A DNA stretch of 64,000 bases from Sulfomarinibacter sp963733915 (GCA_963733915.1 CAVTEP010000008.1:62001-126000), one strand, 5' to 3'. Shown: positions 47,558 to 57,469, counted from the stretch's first letter. Made by a program: numbers and translations. Notes: generated from the sequence alone by a model not told the origin.

Positions 47558-48322
47558 TTGATCGCTCGATTGAACAAGATCGCATGGATCGGCTATGATG
47601 ACGCGGAACCCGTCACGCCCATGCAGTTGCTGGTGTTGCAATCCCGTCTCGCATCCGACCCGATGCTCGAGCACGAGCGCCGGTGTTTTATCGCGGCGAC
47701 CGGCCGTGACGCCGACGAGCTCCACTTCCACAACCTGCTCGACGGCGTGCCGAGCCGTGACGAGATCGTCGCCCACGACGCGCTTCTGATCGGCGGCGCC
47801 GGCGATTTTTCGGTTGCCCAGCCCGACGCGCCGTTTTTCGCGGAGATTGCGGAGACCCTGCGGTGGGTGGTTCGCCGTGGCTTCCCGACCTTTGGATCGT
47901 GCTTTGGATACCAGCTCCTGGTGGACGCGCTCGGGGGGTGCGTCGAAACCGACCCAGCCGGCAGCGAGGTGGGTTCCTTCGAGGTCGAGCTCACCAGTGA
48001 TGGCCGAATCGACCCGCTGTTCGGGGGACTTCCCCGGACCTTCATAGCCCAGATGGGCCATCTCGACCGCGCCACCGAGCTGCCTGCGGGCGTGCCAAAC
48101 CTCGCGTCCAGCGCCCGCTGCCCTCATCAGGCGTTGCGGGTGCCGGGAGCGCCCATCTGGGCAACCCAGTTCCACCCCGAGCTCGACGACGCAACCAATC
48201 TCGATCGCTGTCTGGCCTATGTCAAACAGTACGGCGACGGGACGCCGGCGGAGACCCGGGAATCTCTGCCAAGCCCGGATGCGGCCACGATCCTGCCCCG
48301 TTTTCTCGAACTCGCTCTCTAA
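47558..48322 (+). CDS. Class I glutamine amidotransferase-like protein
   Basis: This 254-residue protein has the triad: nucleophile Cys in FGSCFGYQLL, His and Glu in TQFHPELDD. This marks the GATase1 fold of GuaA-N, PuuD and related proteins, which release ammonia from glutamine or hydrolyse gamma-glutamyl bonds. It starts from a TTG with GAGAAGAG upstream; an internal ATG is possible. It closely follows the VWA gene, so it probably belongs to the same unit, but no synthetase partner is visible. Confidence 0.82.
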   Translation: MIARLNKIAWIGYDDAEPVTPMQLLVLQSRLASDPMLEHERRCFIAATGRDADELHFHNLLDGVPSRDEIVAHDALLIGGAGDFSVAQPDAPFFAEIAETLRWVVRRGFPTFGSCFGYQLLVDALGGCVETDPAGSEVGSFEVELTSDGRIDPLFGGLPRTFIAQMGHLDRATELPAGVPNLASSARCPHQALRVPGAPIWATQFHPELDDATNLDRCLAYVKQYGDGTPAETRESLPSPDAATILPRFLELAL

Positions 48323-48326
48323 AACG

Positions 48327-48358
48327 GTGAGATAGGCGGGCTAACCCGCTTATCTCAC
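48327..48358 (+). terminator. Hairpin made of repeat family 2 tips (solo E3)
   Basis: GTGAGATAGGCGGG and CCCGCTTATCTCAC pair over 14 positions (one G-T wobble) around CTAA. The arms are the outer tips of the 185-bp repeat at 50178-50362 with the interior deleted. It follows the glutamine amidotransferase stop by 4 bp and could serve as its terminator. Confidence 0.65.
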
Positions 48359-48402
48359 GCTACACTGTGGGCCGTGGACACGAAGTTGACGGGGGTATTT
48401 GC

Positions 48403-49251
48403 ATGCGCGTGACATCGCTGGTCGAAAACAGCGGTCTCGAAGGCCGCGACGATCTGCATCCGGAGTTCGGCATGTCGATGCTGGCCGAGGTCGGCGAGAC
48501 GAAGATCCTCTTCGACATGGGCGCCACCGCGGTATTCGCCGGCAACGCTGCCGCGCTCGAGCTGGATATCGCCGACGTTGACGTGGCGGTGGTCTCCCAT
48601 CAGCACTTCGACCACGGCGGCGGTCTCGAGCACTTTCTCGAGAACAACGACCATGCGACCGTGTTTCTCCGTCGCGCGCCGGTCACCGATCGCCGGTTCA
48701 AGGCCCTGGGCCTGATCGACCGGCCGATCGGTCTCGACCGCTCGGTCCTCGAGCGGTTTTCACAGCGGATCGACTTCGTCGAAGGTATGCGCCTGGTCGC
48801 ACCGGGGGTCTACCTGCTGACCGACATCGGTTCGGCCCACCCGCGCCCGAATGGAAATCGTCGTCTGTTTGCAGTTGTCGACGGCGCGGTCGAACGCGAC
48901 CCGTTCGACCACGAGATGATGATGGTGGTTCACGAGGACGACGGGATGACCGTGTTTTCCGGTTGCTCGCATAGCGGCATTCTCAACCTCATCGACGCGG
49001 CGACCGCGCAGTTTCCGCGAGTCCCGATCAAGGCGGTCTTTGGCGGCTTCCACCTCATCGGTCTGCCCTTCTACAACTCGATGGCGGCGAGCCAGACCGA
49101 GGTCCGGGAGATCGGCTGGAAGATCGTCGAAAAGGTCCAGGGGACCGTCTACTCGGGCCACTGTACGGGGGCCAAGGCCTTCGCGGTTCTCGCCGGCGTG
49201 ATGGGCGACAGCCTACGGCCGTTTCCGACCGGCGCCAGCGCCGAGGTCTGA
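48403..49251 (+). CDS. MBL-fold hydrolase, RFA-P synthase/7,8-dihydropterin synthase-like
   Basis: This 282-residue metallo-beta-lactamase-fold protein has the metal motif SHQHFDHGGGLEHFL, then CSHSGILNLID, GGFHLIG and SGHCTGAKAF, which match the family of dihydropterin ribofuranosyl-aminobenzene phosphate synthases. Many members have other, still unknown activities. The ATG at 48403 follows GGGGGT. It is separated from the preceding operon by the E3 hairpin and is likely transcribed on its own. Confidence 0.85.
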   Translation: MRVTSLVENSGLEGRDDLHPEFGMSMLAEVGETKILFDMGATAVFAGNAAALELDIADVDVAVVSHQHFDHGGGLEHFLENNDHATVFLRRAPVTDRRFKALGLIDRPIGLDRSVLERFSQRIDFVEGMRLVAPGVYLLTDIGSAHPRPNGNRRLFAVVDGAVERDPFDHEMMMVVHEDDGMTVFSGCSHSGILNLIDAATAQFPRVPIKAVFGGFHLIGLPFYNSMAASQTEVREIGWKIVEKVQGTVYSGHCTGAKAFAVLAGVMGDSLRPFPTGASAEV

Positions 49252-49262
49252 CCGGTTTTCCC

Positions 49263-50108
49263 TCAGCGGCCCCGGGCAAACGGGTCCGGCGCGAATTCGA
49301 AGTCACCGAAGCCGCTCGCGCGCTCGCGACGGACGAGGGCGCGCTCCTCCTCGGGGCTCGGCAGCACTCCGAGGTGGACGAGCTGGGGTCGGTACTCGTA
49401 CCGCAGGCGAAGCCGGGTGGCCGGCCGATCCTCGAGTTCGAGCTGCACGCGCTGCACCCGATGATCGACCCGCCGGCCGATACCGGTGGCCGCGAGGTCG
49501 TCAGCTGCCGCCTTGCCGGCCGCCTGGGAACGCGCCTCGGCCGAGGGCCCGGCGCTCTCGGCCGGTCCCGGGACGCCGCCGGACGGCGCAGCCGGCGGGC
49601 TGTCGGACACGAGAATTGGTGGCTTTTCCCGGTAGACCACCGCCTCGATGACGCCGAGGTTGGTGGTGCGACCCAGCCAGGCTCCGTACGAGCGATCCTC
49701 GGTGGTGAAGAAGAACCGGCGCGCGTCGGTGGTGCTCACCTGCCAGCCGCTGATGGTGACGGTCTCGCGCGGCCCGAGGACCCACTTGCTGGCCGTTGTT
49801 GCCGGGGTCGTCTTGGCGTCGATCGAGTTGAGGCCGTCCACCGCGAGGGCGACGGCGATCCTGCGGTCCAGGTAATTGGTCAGGCGGATGGCGTACTCGC
49901 GTTCCTCGAGAGCCTCGATGTAGGTGGTGCCCCGCGCCCGGTACTCGGTCAGCGGCCGGCCGTCGACCAGGACCTCGATCCGGCAGACCTCGGTTTCGAC
50001 GGCTTCCGCCGGTTTCGAGGGCGTCAGGGCTGCCAAGGTCGTGACGATTGCGAAGAGAGCCGCCAGGCGGGCTCCTCTGGACGATTCATCGTGTCGGTTG
50101 TACATCAT
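49263..50108 (-). CDS. Secreted protein with an uncharacterised beta-rich domain
   Basis: This 281-residue protein has a signal peptide (LAALFAIVTTLAALTPSKPA, cleavage after AEA). Residues about 40-165 form a beta-rich domain with GTTYIEALEEREYAIRLTNY, VDGLNSIDAKT, LGPRETVTISGWQVST and SYGAWLGRTTNLGVIEAVVY. A similar conserved pattern is familiar from secreted proteins of several Proteobacteria, but its function is unknown. The C-terminus has a Pro/Ala-rich linker and a helical segment with RPATRLRLRYEYRPQLVHLG. It is separated from repeat E2 by about 70 bp. Confidence 0.75.
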   Translation of the reverse strand: MMYNRHDESSRGARLAALFAIVTTLAALTPSKPAEAVETEVCRIEVLVDGRPLTEYRARGTTYIEALEEREYAIRLTNYLDRRIAVALAVDGLNSIDAKTTPATTASKWVLGPRETVTISGWQVSTTDARRFFFTTEDRSYGAWLGRTTNLGVIEAVVYREKPPILVSDSPPAAPSGGVPGPAESAGPSAEARSQAAGKAAADDLAATGIGRRVDHRVQRVQLELEDRPATRLRLRYEYRPQLVHLGVLPSPEEERALVRRERASGFGDFEFAPDPFARGR

Positions 50109-50177
50109 TGACTCCTTTCGTTCCGCCCGTTCGCCACAGTGAGAGGTCGAAGGCCGTCGGGAGTTCCATTCGAGACC

Positions 50178-50362
50178 TTAGCCCGCTTATCTCACCGGGT
50201 GTCTGCTGCGGACGGCGAATCGCGGCGTCCCGCCGTGCTTGTCGCAAATCGTGCTCCTCGACGTAGCGCAACTACGACTGCGTCGCCCGATTCACGCCAA
50301 ACCCACCGGTATACTTGCGCTTCGCCGCCCTCGCGACGAAACCCGGTGAGATAAGCGGGTTA
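50178..50362. repeat. Repeat family 2, copy E2 (185 bp, 23-bp inverted ends)
   Basis: The ends TTAGCCCGCTTATCTCACCG and CGGTGAGATAAGCGGGTTAG are near-perfect inverted copies. The interior is nearly identical to E1 at 12790-12972. Internal inverted segments (CGACGTAGCG/ACTACGACTGCGTCG) suggest that a long folded transcript or cruciform can form. It carries no gene and no transposase, as expected for a MITE-like element mobilised in trans, or for a structured intergenic RNA. Confidence 0.85.
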
Positions 50363-50428
50363 GTCGTCGAACTGAGTTACCATCTTGATGGGCACCGACC
50401 TCGAGTGTGGTGCTTTGAGGGAGGCTCG

Positions 50429-51851
50429 GTGAACGACGTGGTGAATGACGCCAGGGTGAGCCGCTACCGCAAGGCGGCGGAGGCCTTGGGGCTGGGGCAG
50501 TTCGACGTCAGTATTCCGATTGGTGCGCCGGACGAGGTAGCCGGTCTGGGCAGGGCGCTGAGGGCGTTGGCCCACACCCTCAAGACGCAGGCCGAGCGTT
50601 CCAACATGCTCGCGAAAGTCACCCAGAAGATCAACGAAGGGCTGATGATCGAGGATGTGCTCGATCACGTGTACGAGAACTTCTTCTCGTTGATTCCCTA
50701 CGACCGGATCGGGCTCGCGCTCCTCGAAGAGGGGCGGGCGGTGGTGCGTGCACACTGGGCCCGATCGAGAGCAACCGAGATCAAGCTGCCACTCGGGTAC
50801 TCGGCAGGTCTTGCAAACAGCAGCCTTGCTGAAATCATCCGTACCGGGAAACCGAGGATCCTCAACGATCTCGAAGCCTACCTCGAGTCCAACCCGCAGT
50901 CGGACTCCACCAGGAAGATCGTGGCGGAGGGGATGCGCTCGAGCCTGACCTGCCCGCTGATGGCAAAGGGAGAGCCGTTCGGACTGCTTTTCTTCTCGAG
51001 CATGTCGAAGAACACCTATACCGAGACCCATCAGGAGCTTTTCCTGCAGATCGCGGGCCAGCTCGCGGTCATCCTCGAAAAAAGCCGGTTGTACGAAAAC
51101 CTGTTGCAGCTGACTGCGCAGCTCCAGGAGGCCAAGGATGCCCTGGAGCGGGAGGCGACCCGGGACAGTCTCACCGAGCTCTGGAACCGGCGCTCGATCC
51201 TCGATCTTCTGAAACGCGAAATCGCACGGGCCGGGCGGGACGGGAAACCGCTTGCCGCAATCATGATCGACATCGATCACTTCAAACCCATCAACGACCG
51301 GATCGGACATCTGGCGGGGGACGAGGTGCTCCGCGAGGTCACGCGCCGCGTCGCCGCCACTTTGCGATCGGCCGACGTCCTCGGACGGATCGGCGGCGAG
51401 GAGTTCCTGATCATTCTCTATCCGGCGGACGAGCGGATCGCGGTTCGAGGTGATGGAGAGGGCAAGGCTGGCGTGCTCGGCGCGGCCGGTGGAGGTCGAC
51501 GGCCGCGAGGTCGCAGTGACGATCAGTCTTGGCGCTGCCATCGCCACGTCTCCGCACGAGGTCGAGCTGACGATGCTTCTCGCGACGGCCGACCGCGCGC
51601 TCTATAAGGCCAAGGACGGCGGTCGCGATCGCTCCGAGGTCGAGACCCTCTCGAAAATGCAGACCAGTTCAGATTTCGTAGCGCTCGATCTCGGTCCGGG
51701 TTTCGTCTCGCCCGAGCGGGATGACGACCTCGTCGTAGTCGGCGCCCGTTGCCTGAAGCGCGAGCCAGGCCCGGAGCGACCACGACGAGTAGTTGCGGTT
51801 GGCAATGATGAGAGTGAGGCGATCCATCGCTGCTCCTTTGGGTCAGAATAA
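50429..51851 (+). CDS. GAF-GGDEF diguanylate cyclase (frame broken once)
   Basis: The start is the GTG at 50429 with GGGAGG just upstream. A GAF sensor (about residues 60-220, SLIPYDRIGLALLEEGRAVV) is followed by a coiled linker and a GGDEF domain: DSLTELWNRRS, IDIDHFKPIND, and GGEEF with the RxxD inhibitory site five residues upstream (RSAD). It therefore makes cyclic di-GMP and should show product inhibition. The frame shifts near 51442, and the rest (ISLGAAIATSPHE, ADRALYKAKDGGRDRSEVE) continues one frame over. The last roughly 60 codons run through a GST fragment on the other strand and probably do not belong to the native protein. Confidence 0.85.
51669..51827 (-). pseudogene. Truncated glutathione S-transferase N-terminal fragment
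   Basis: AAAGGAGCAGCG precedes an ATG opening MDRLTLIIANRNYSSWSLRA, the N-terminal strand and helix of the YfcF/GstB-like glutathione S-transferases. The conserved WSLRAWLALQATG and VVIPLGRDETR follow. The frame stops after 52 residues, so the rest of the thioredoxin fold and the helical C-domain are absent. It lies antisense to the end of the GGDEF gene, indicating a rearrangement breakpoint near 51665. Confidence 0.65.
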
Positions 51852-51979
51852 TACGCCGAAGCCGATGCGGACGATCTACGAGAGGCTGTTCGAGTCGTTC
51901 CTCGTCGGGCTGCAGCGCCTGAGAGAGAAAAAAGAGAGGCGCGACGAATCGCGCCCCTTCGATCTTTCGGGAACGGCGC

Positions 51980-52774
51980 CTACTGCTCGGCGCCGGCGCC
52001 ACCGATGTGGACGATCAGCAGGACCTGGTCCGAGTGGGCTTCCGGCTCCATCATCGGCAGGAACTCGGCCATCTGCGCCTCGGTGACCCCTGCCATCATC
52101 GCCGCGTGAGCGGCGTCGATGGCGCCGAGGTCCGACATGGTGTACCAGCCGATGTGGGTCCAGTCGGCGTCGCCGTGGAGCTCCTGGGTCGAAAGGCCAA
52201 AGCTCGTGATCGTGCCTTCAGCGAGCAGCTTCTCGTAGACCGGTTGAATGGCGGACTTGTACTGGGCCGTCAGCTTGTCCTCCATCCCCGGTTTCGCCTT
52301 GTAATACCCGATGTGGAAATAGTTCGGCCTCTGATCGCCCGCGCCCTGTTGGTAGACCTCTTGCCGGATGATCCAGTCGTGGTGTGAGCCCTCGTACACC
52401 GTCTCCTGGTAGGCCGCCTGCATCGCCGCCGACTGCTCGGGGGTGCGGGACGCGAAGAGCTTCATGAAGCCCGCCTGCAGCCCACCCACCTTGCTCCAGT
52501 CGGACATGGTCGCCCACAGCATGTGGTTCATGTCGTCACCCGGGCGGTGGTTGATGGGGATGGCGATGCCCCACGAGAGGAGCGTGCCGTTTGCCAGCAG
52601 CTCGTCATACATCGGCCCGTCATCCTTGACCGTCATGGCGATGAGTTCCATGCCTTTGCCCGGTTTGGTCTTGTCCAGGGCGACCCAGGTCATCGGTCCC
52701 GGGGCGTCCTGGGCGGCCGCGAACGGCGCGATTGCAATGATGCCGACAACTGCGAGCGAGATCCAGCGTTTCAT
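51980..52774 (-). CDS. Secreted protein with two related alpha/beta modules, function unknown
   Basis: This 264-residue protein has a signal peptide (MKRWISLAVVGIIAIAPFAA). Two similar halves can be recognised: MTWVALDKTKPGKGMELIAM with WGIAIPINH, and YFHIGYYKAKPGMEDKLTAQ with SFGLSTQEL. Each resembles a strand-helix-strand unit of dimeric alpha-beta-barrel proteins, suggesting an internal duplication. Many Met and Trp residues are clustered. AAGGAGG precedes the ATG. No enzyme motif is recognised. Similar proteins appear in Acidobacteriota with unknown role. Confidence 0.65.
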   Translation of the reverse strand: MKRWISLAVVGIIAIAPFAAAQDAPGPMTWVALDKTKPGKGMELIAMTVKDDGPMYDELLANGTLLSWGIAIPINHRPGDDMNHMLWATMSDWSKVGGLQAGFMKLFASRTPEQSAAMQAAYQETVYEGSHHDWIIRQEVYQQGAGDQRPNYFHIGYYKAKPGMEDKLTAQYKSAIQPVYEKLLAEGTITSFGLSTQELHGDADWTHIGWYTMSDLGAIDAAHAAMMAGVTEAQMAEFLPMMEPEAHSDQVLLIVHIGGAGAEQ

Positions 52775-53080
52775 CCTCGATCCTCCTTGGGTTTGGAGCG
52801 CCGTGCGCGCCTCCGCGTTCTTGATGTGCGGCCGGTTGCCGCTCAACCGGCCTGCGATTCTGTCATTGAGATTCAGTATCGAAACTCTAGCAGGCCCGGC
52901 TCGGCGAAGCAAGTGCGCGGTGAAAAATGCCGGTGGGCGTGAAGGCGATGCTCAGGATAATCCTGGCAACTCGTCGAATTGGAGTGATAACGAGCGCCCC
53001 TGCCGGTGGGCGTCGGTGACCCCCGTCATCACGCTGCTTGCAATTCGAGGTACACTCGGTGCCGAGGGATCAACCACACG
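52775..53080. other. Divergent intergenic region
   Basis: About 300 bp separate two divergent genes. A GCCGGTTGCCGCTCAACCGGC inverted repeat lies near 52838-52858, and the phrase TGCCGGTGGGCG occurs twice (52928 and 53002). No gene or clear promoter was recognised. Confidence 0.35.
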
Positions 53081-53332
53081 ATGACCGAGGGGAACTCAAA
53101 ATCGGGCGGCCGACGGGCGCTTGATGAGATCATGGCACGGATGGCCGAGCCGGATTTCACGGTGCGGCACCGGCGCGTCCCCGAGATCCCCGAGACCGGC
53201 GCCCACGTCAGCCCCGAAGTGCTGGCCCTCGTCCCTCCGCGTTCGCGTTACGTCCGCCGTTGGCGTCGCCACGCCCGCCACTGCCTCGCCTGCGCCAACG
53301 TCTACAGGTACTACGGGCTGTCGATGGACTGA
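53081..53332 (+). CDS. Small basic protein with a C-terminal cysteine pair (83 residues)
   Basis: This frame starts MTEGNSKSGGRRALDEIMAR and ends RHCLACANVYRYYGLSMD. The middle is basic (RYVRRWRRHARH). The Cys pair with a neighbouring His could bind metal, but no family is recognised. The 3' end overlaps the convergent cyclase gene by 22 bp. It may be a real short gene; support is the sensible composition and start context only. Confidence 0.45.
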   Translation: MTEGNSKSGGRRALDEIMARMAEPDFTVRHRRVPEIPETGAHVSPEVLALVPPRSRYVRRWRRHARHCLACANVYRYYGLSMD

Positions 53333-54139
53333 GCCTCCCCGGGTACGATCGCAATCGCTCGCAGCGGACCACCGCTGCCGCCGGCGATCTTCATCGGCAG
53401 CGCGATGAACAACAATGCCGGTGGCGGGCAATCGATCGAGGTTGGCCAGGTTCTCGAAGGCCGGGATCTCGGCCGCAAAGAGCACCCGGTGCGACTCGAA
53501 GAGAGTCGACTGCCCGAAATCGATGCTCGGGGTGTCGAGACCGATCGCGTTGATCGAACGCTCGGCGACCAGCCAACGGGCCGCCTCCGGGTCGAGACCG
53601 GGGAAGTGGAGCTTGGCGACCGCCTCGGGGCCGCGCTCATCGGTGCCCATGTAGCGCACCCGGTCCGGCCAGTATTTTCCGAAACCCGTGCGCAGCAGCA
53701 CGATGGCCCCGTCGGGGACCAGGCCGTTCGTTGCCTCCCAGCGCTCGAAGTCGGCCGTGCTGACGAGATAGTCGGAGTCGTCCTCACAACGATCCGTGAC
53801 GTCGACGAGGATTGCCGGGCCCATGAGCCGCTCGAGCGGGATCTCGTCGACCGTGTCGCGACCCTCCGCGAAGTGGATCGGCGCGTCGATGTGGGTGCCG
53901 CCGTGTTCGGCGCTGCAAAAGGTGTTGGCGGTGTAGAAGTATCCCTTGTCGGTCATGCCCTCGAAATCCACCGTCAGCTCGAAGCCGGCGGCGGTCGGCC
54001 AGTAGACCGTGTCCTCGTCGTACGCGTGGCTGAGATCGATCACCGTGCCTTCCGGAAGGGCTGCCCCCGGCGTCGCCTGATGATGGGTCTCGGGCCCGCA
54101 GGCAACCAAGAACATGGTCAGAAGAATCATGCTTCTCAT
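53311..54139 (-). CDS. Cyclase-family (kynurenine formamidase-like) hydrolase lipoprotein, frame broken once
   Basis: The predicted lipoprotein (MRSMILLTMFLVACG, lipobox VAC) continues with IDLSHAYDEDTVYWP and SAEHGGTHIDAPIHFAEGRD, which carries the HxGTHxDxPxHF metal-binding motif of the cyclase family (Zn/Mn-dependent amide or ester hydrolases). Near 53415 the frame shifts by one base; the repaired end reads FIALPMKIAGGSGGPLRAIA, the conserved final strand. The whole is about 275 residues. Its natural substrate is unknown. AAGGAG precedes the ATG at 54139. Confidence 0.85.
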
Positions 54140-54219
54140 GGAGATCACTCCTTTGTCAGGGTTTGCAGCGTCCCGTGCTCGGCGAAGTGGCCGAGGAGAT
54201 CAAGGACGATCTTGACCGG

Positions 54220-54429
54220 CTACCAGAGCTCGCGTCGTTTGGCATCGGAGTCGGTCTGGGGCGGGCGGCGATAGGAACCCGAGGCCTTCACCATCAGAGT
54301 GTGGGCCGCGCAGGCCGTCGGCTTGTCTTTCAGGTAATAGACCGGGAAGCGATCCTCGGACGAGTCGCCGATAAGGATGAATCGCTCCGCCTCGCGGATC
54401 GTTTTTTCAAGTGGGTGCATGGCCGTCAT
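54220..54429 (-). CDS. Small protein of unknown function (69 residues)
   Basis: The frame starts MTAMHPLEKTIREAERFILI and continues with SSEDRFPVYYLKDKPTACAA, then ends in a basic tail (SDAKRRELW). An internal Met (54420) is an alternative start. It begins 10 bp downstream of the stop of the kinase-FGE-hydrolase gene on the same strand and so may be co-transcribed with it. No known domain; composition looks coding. Confidence 0.5.
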   Translation of the reverse strand: MTAMHPLEKTIREAERFILIGDSSEDRFPVYYLKDKPTACAAHTLMVKASGSYRRPPQTDSDAKRRELW

Positions 54430-54439
54430 GATAGCAGCC

Positions 54440-57359
54440 TCAGTCGGTCGTCGGGTTGGGGATCGAAGTGGCCACCGGCCCGAGGTAGCGGTCGAGCCAG
54501 TCGAGGACCTCACGGATGATGGCGCGCCGGTCGGGTGGCAGGTGCCCGCCGTCGAGCAGGGCGTGGCGCTTGTTTTCGGGCGGTGCGCCGAGCAGCTCGA
54601 AAAACGGCCGCTGGCCGGTCTCCACCGGGCACAGGAAGTCGTCCCTGCCGTTGATCATCAGAGTCGGGACGGTTGAGCGCGGGGCGAAGTTCACAGCATC
54701 GATTTCGGGCGGTGCCTCTTGGTTTGGATGGCCGCCCCCGAGGAGGATCGATGCCCGAAACCGCCCGTCGACCGCATCGAACACCGGGCCGTAACCGGCG
54801 CCGAGGCTGAATCCGTAGTAGGCGAGCCTGGTGTCGTCGATGTCCGTCCGTGTTTCGAGGAAATCGATCGTCCGGCTCAGGTCCTTCGACCACATGATGG
54901 TCAGGTCCCGCCGCGCGTTCGGCGCCAGCATGCCGGGTGCAAACCGTTCGTACATCCCCTGATAGACGGGGTAGACGAGGGCCCGCCCGCTGCGCGGGAT
55001 GAAGTCGAAGAGATAGGACGACGCCAGGCTGTCAGCCGAGCGCGAGAGAAAGACATCGCTGCCGGGGAACCAGACCACGGTCTGGTAGGGCGGCGCCGCA
55101 TTACGCGGCAGAAAGAGGAGTGCGGTGACCCGTTCGTCGTCGTAGGCCGCGGCAAATGACACCGTCTCCTTGCGCCAGTAGAGCGACGAGTCGTCGACAG
55201 CATCGAGGACGGCGTCGAGCGGGGTCCGGTCGTAGGCGTAGAGGCGGCGGTAGGCTTCGACGACCTCGTCTGACGCGGGTGTGCCTCTGCCAAAGTCGAG
55301 TGCGGGCGTCACCGGGTCGAGCGCGGCCTTGGGGACCGGGCCGTCGAGCCTCACACATCGGATCCCGTGGGTCGGAAGCCGCTCGAAGGGCTGCCGCGCG
55401 TCGAGGTTTCTGAACTGGTAGGTCGGTTCCCCCCACGCACCTCCGAGCAGGTACCGCCAGCCCTCACTCTCGTTCCAGCACCACTCCTTGACGTTTCCCG
55501 CCATGTCATAGGTGCCGTAGTCACCGAGACCGGGGTGGCTCCCGACCGGCGCCGGACCGGCGGCTCCGAAGTTGCTGAGCTCGAGGATGTCGGAGAGCTG
55601 GTCCTGGGAGGTGGCCCCGAACCAGTGGAAGATCGTCGGTAGCGTTTTGCCGGCCCACGAGCAGTAGGCCGCCGCCTCGTACCAGCTGACGCCGCCGACG
55701 GGATAGTCCTCGCGGCCCCCGGCGTACGGAACCGAGCTCCCAGGTGGCGGGGCCCGGGCGGCCAGTGGTGTCGCGAAACAGCGCCATGGCCTCGTCCCAC
55801 TCCAGCTCACGGCTCTCCTCGTCGCGAATCGACCGGGGCCAGTACTCCGGATCCCTGTAGCCTCCGGCGTCGACAAAGGCCTTGAACTGGCGGTTCGACA
55901 CCTCGAAGCGGTCGATCCAGTAGGCCTCCAACGTCACCTCGGCAAATTCGGGCAGCCGGACGGGACCGCCCGGCACCCACACCATCCCCGAGCGGCCGCG
56001 AGCCCGGCGGGGTCGAGGGGAAAGCCAGCAGCAACGCACTGAACGGTCTGATGCCGAAGGGAGCGCCTTCGAAGTCTTCGAATCCTTCCTTGGAAATCTT
56101 CCAACGCATCAGAGCGTAGGGGATGCGGACGGCCTCGAGCGGAGTCGCGCCGAAGCCGCTCCCATGGCGCCTCCGGAGTCAGCGTACCCCTTCACGGAAA
56201 GATCGGCGCCCGCGGGTGACGTGACCACCGATACGGGAAGCGTGATCCGGTCGAGCATCGTTTGCAGCTCGGGGTCGTCGGGAAGATACCGGCTCGCCTC
56301 GAGCGCGAGGCGAAAAGCCTCGTAGAGCTCGCCCGCCTCGGTCAGCCGGGTGATCTCGGGTAACGCTTCGTCGCGCGCCCAGCGCACCCGCGAGCTGCGC
56401 AGCAAATACACAGTGGCGATGGTTGCGACGACTCCGAGGACCACAACTGTGGCCGCGACCGATCTCCAACCGAGCCTCAACCCGGCGCGTGTTGCATCAC
56501 CGTGAAACTGCTCATCGCAGCTCCGAAGCGCGTCGCCGAGCTCCGAGGTCGATGCAAAACGCCGTTGCGGGTCTTTCTCGAGGCATCTGTTGATCACCGC
56601 CTCGAGGTCATTCGGCGTGGCCGGCCGGAGGGAACGCGGCGCCGGTGGCGTGTCGCGGAGGATGGCGCTGAGGACGATGGCGGACGACGTCCCGAGAAAC
56701 GGCCGCCGGCCGCAGAGCATCTCGTAGAGCACGACCCCGAATGAGAACTGGTCTGAAAGCTGATCGCCGCCGCCCCCGGATGCCTGCTCCGGAGACAGAT
56801 AGGGGATGGTGCCGAGGAGAGACCCCCGCTGGGTCTGTTGGCTCAAGGTCGGCGACTCGGACCCGAGATCCGCGCCCGCGGGTGCCAGCTTGGCGAGGCC
56901 GAAGTCGAGGATCTTCACCCGCCCGTCGTCGGTGACCATGATGTTTTCGGGCTTGAGGTCGCGGTGAACGATGCCGTGCTCGTGCGCTTTGGTGAGTCCG
57001 TCGGCGATTTGCCTGGCCAGAGATACGAACCCTGGCAGACCGAGCTCACCCGCCCCGAGGATCTCACGCAGGGTCCGTCCCTCGATCAGCTCCATCGCGA
57101 TGTAGTGCCGGCCCTCGTGCTCGTCGATGTCGTGGATGGTGACGATGTTGGGGTGGTTGAGGGCCGAAGCGGCGCGCGCCTCGCGCTCGAAGCGCCGCAA
57201 CCGCTCGGGATCGGCCTCGAAATCCCCGGGGAGGACCTTGATCGCGACCTCGCGTTCGAGCTTGAGGTGTCTGGCCCGGTAGACCTCACCCATACCGCCC
57301 GCACCGAGGGGGGCGATGATCTCGTAGCGTCCGAGACAGTCGCCGGTTGAGAGCTCCAT
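54440..57359 (-). CDS. Giant Ser/Thr kinase - PEGA - formylglycine-enzyme-like - alpha/beta hydrolase fusion (frame broken four times)
   Basis: From MELSTGDCLGRYEIIAPLGA (57359) the kinase has the P-loop GAGGMGEVY, Lys in VAIKVLP, HRDLKPEN and DFG. A membrane helix (about 56380-56440) is followed by a PEGA-like beta domain with VTSPAGADLSVKGY and GATPLEAVRIP. After breaks near 56170, 56158, 56013 and 55742 the sequence continues as an FGE/SUMF1 domain (MVWVPGGPVRLPEFAEVTLE, then YPVGGVSWYEAAAYCSWAG, MAGNVKEWCWNESEG) and a C-terminal hydrolase with YGFSLGAGYG, GRDDFLCPVE and DGGHLPPDRR. All pieces lie in order on one strand, so this is one protein of about 970 residues. The kinase faces the cytoplasm, the enzymatic parts the periplasm. 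Confidence 0.83.
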
Positions 57360-57469
57360 CGTTCGCCGTTTGTCGAGCGCGACCATGGTAACAAGAGTGA
57401 GATGGGATTTCAAAATTTGGTGCCGAAAGACGTGTTAGCATCGCGTGAAACGACGGTGGAGCAGAAACG

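Noticed and set aside
48327..48358. Riboswitch upstream of the MBL-fold gene
   Set aside because: The segment is a single short hairpin matching the tips of repeat family 2, with no multi-stem aptamer-like arrangement.
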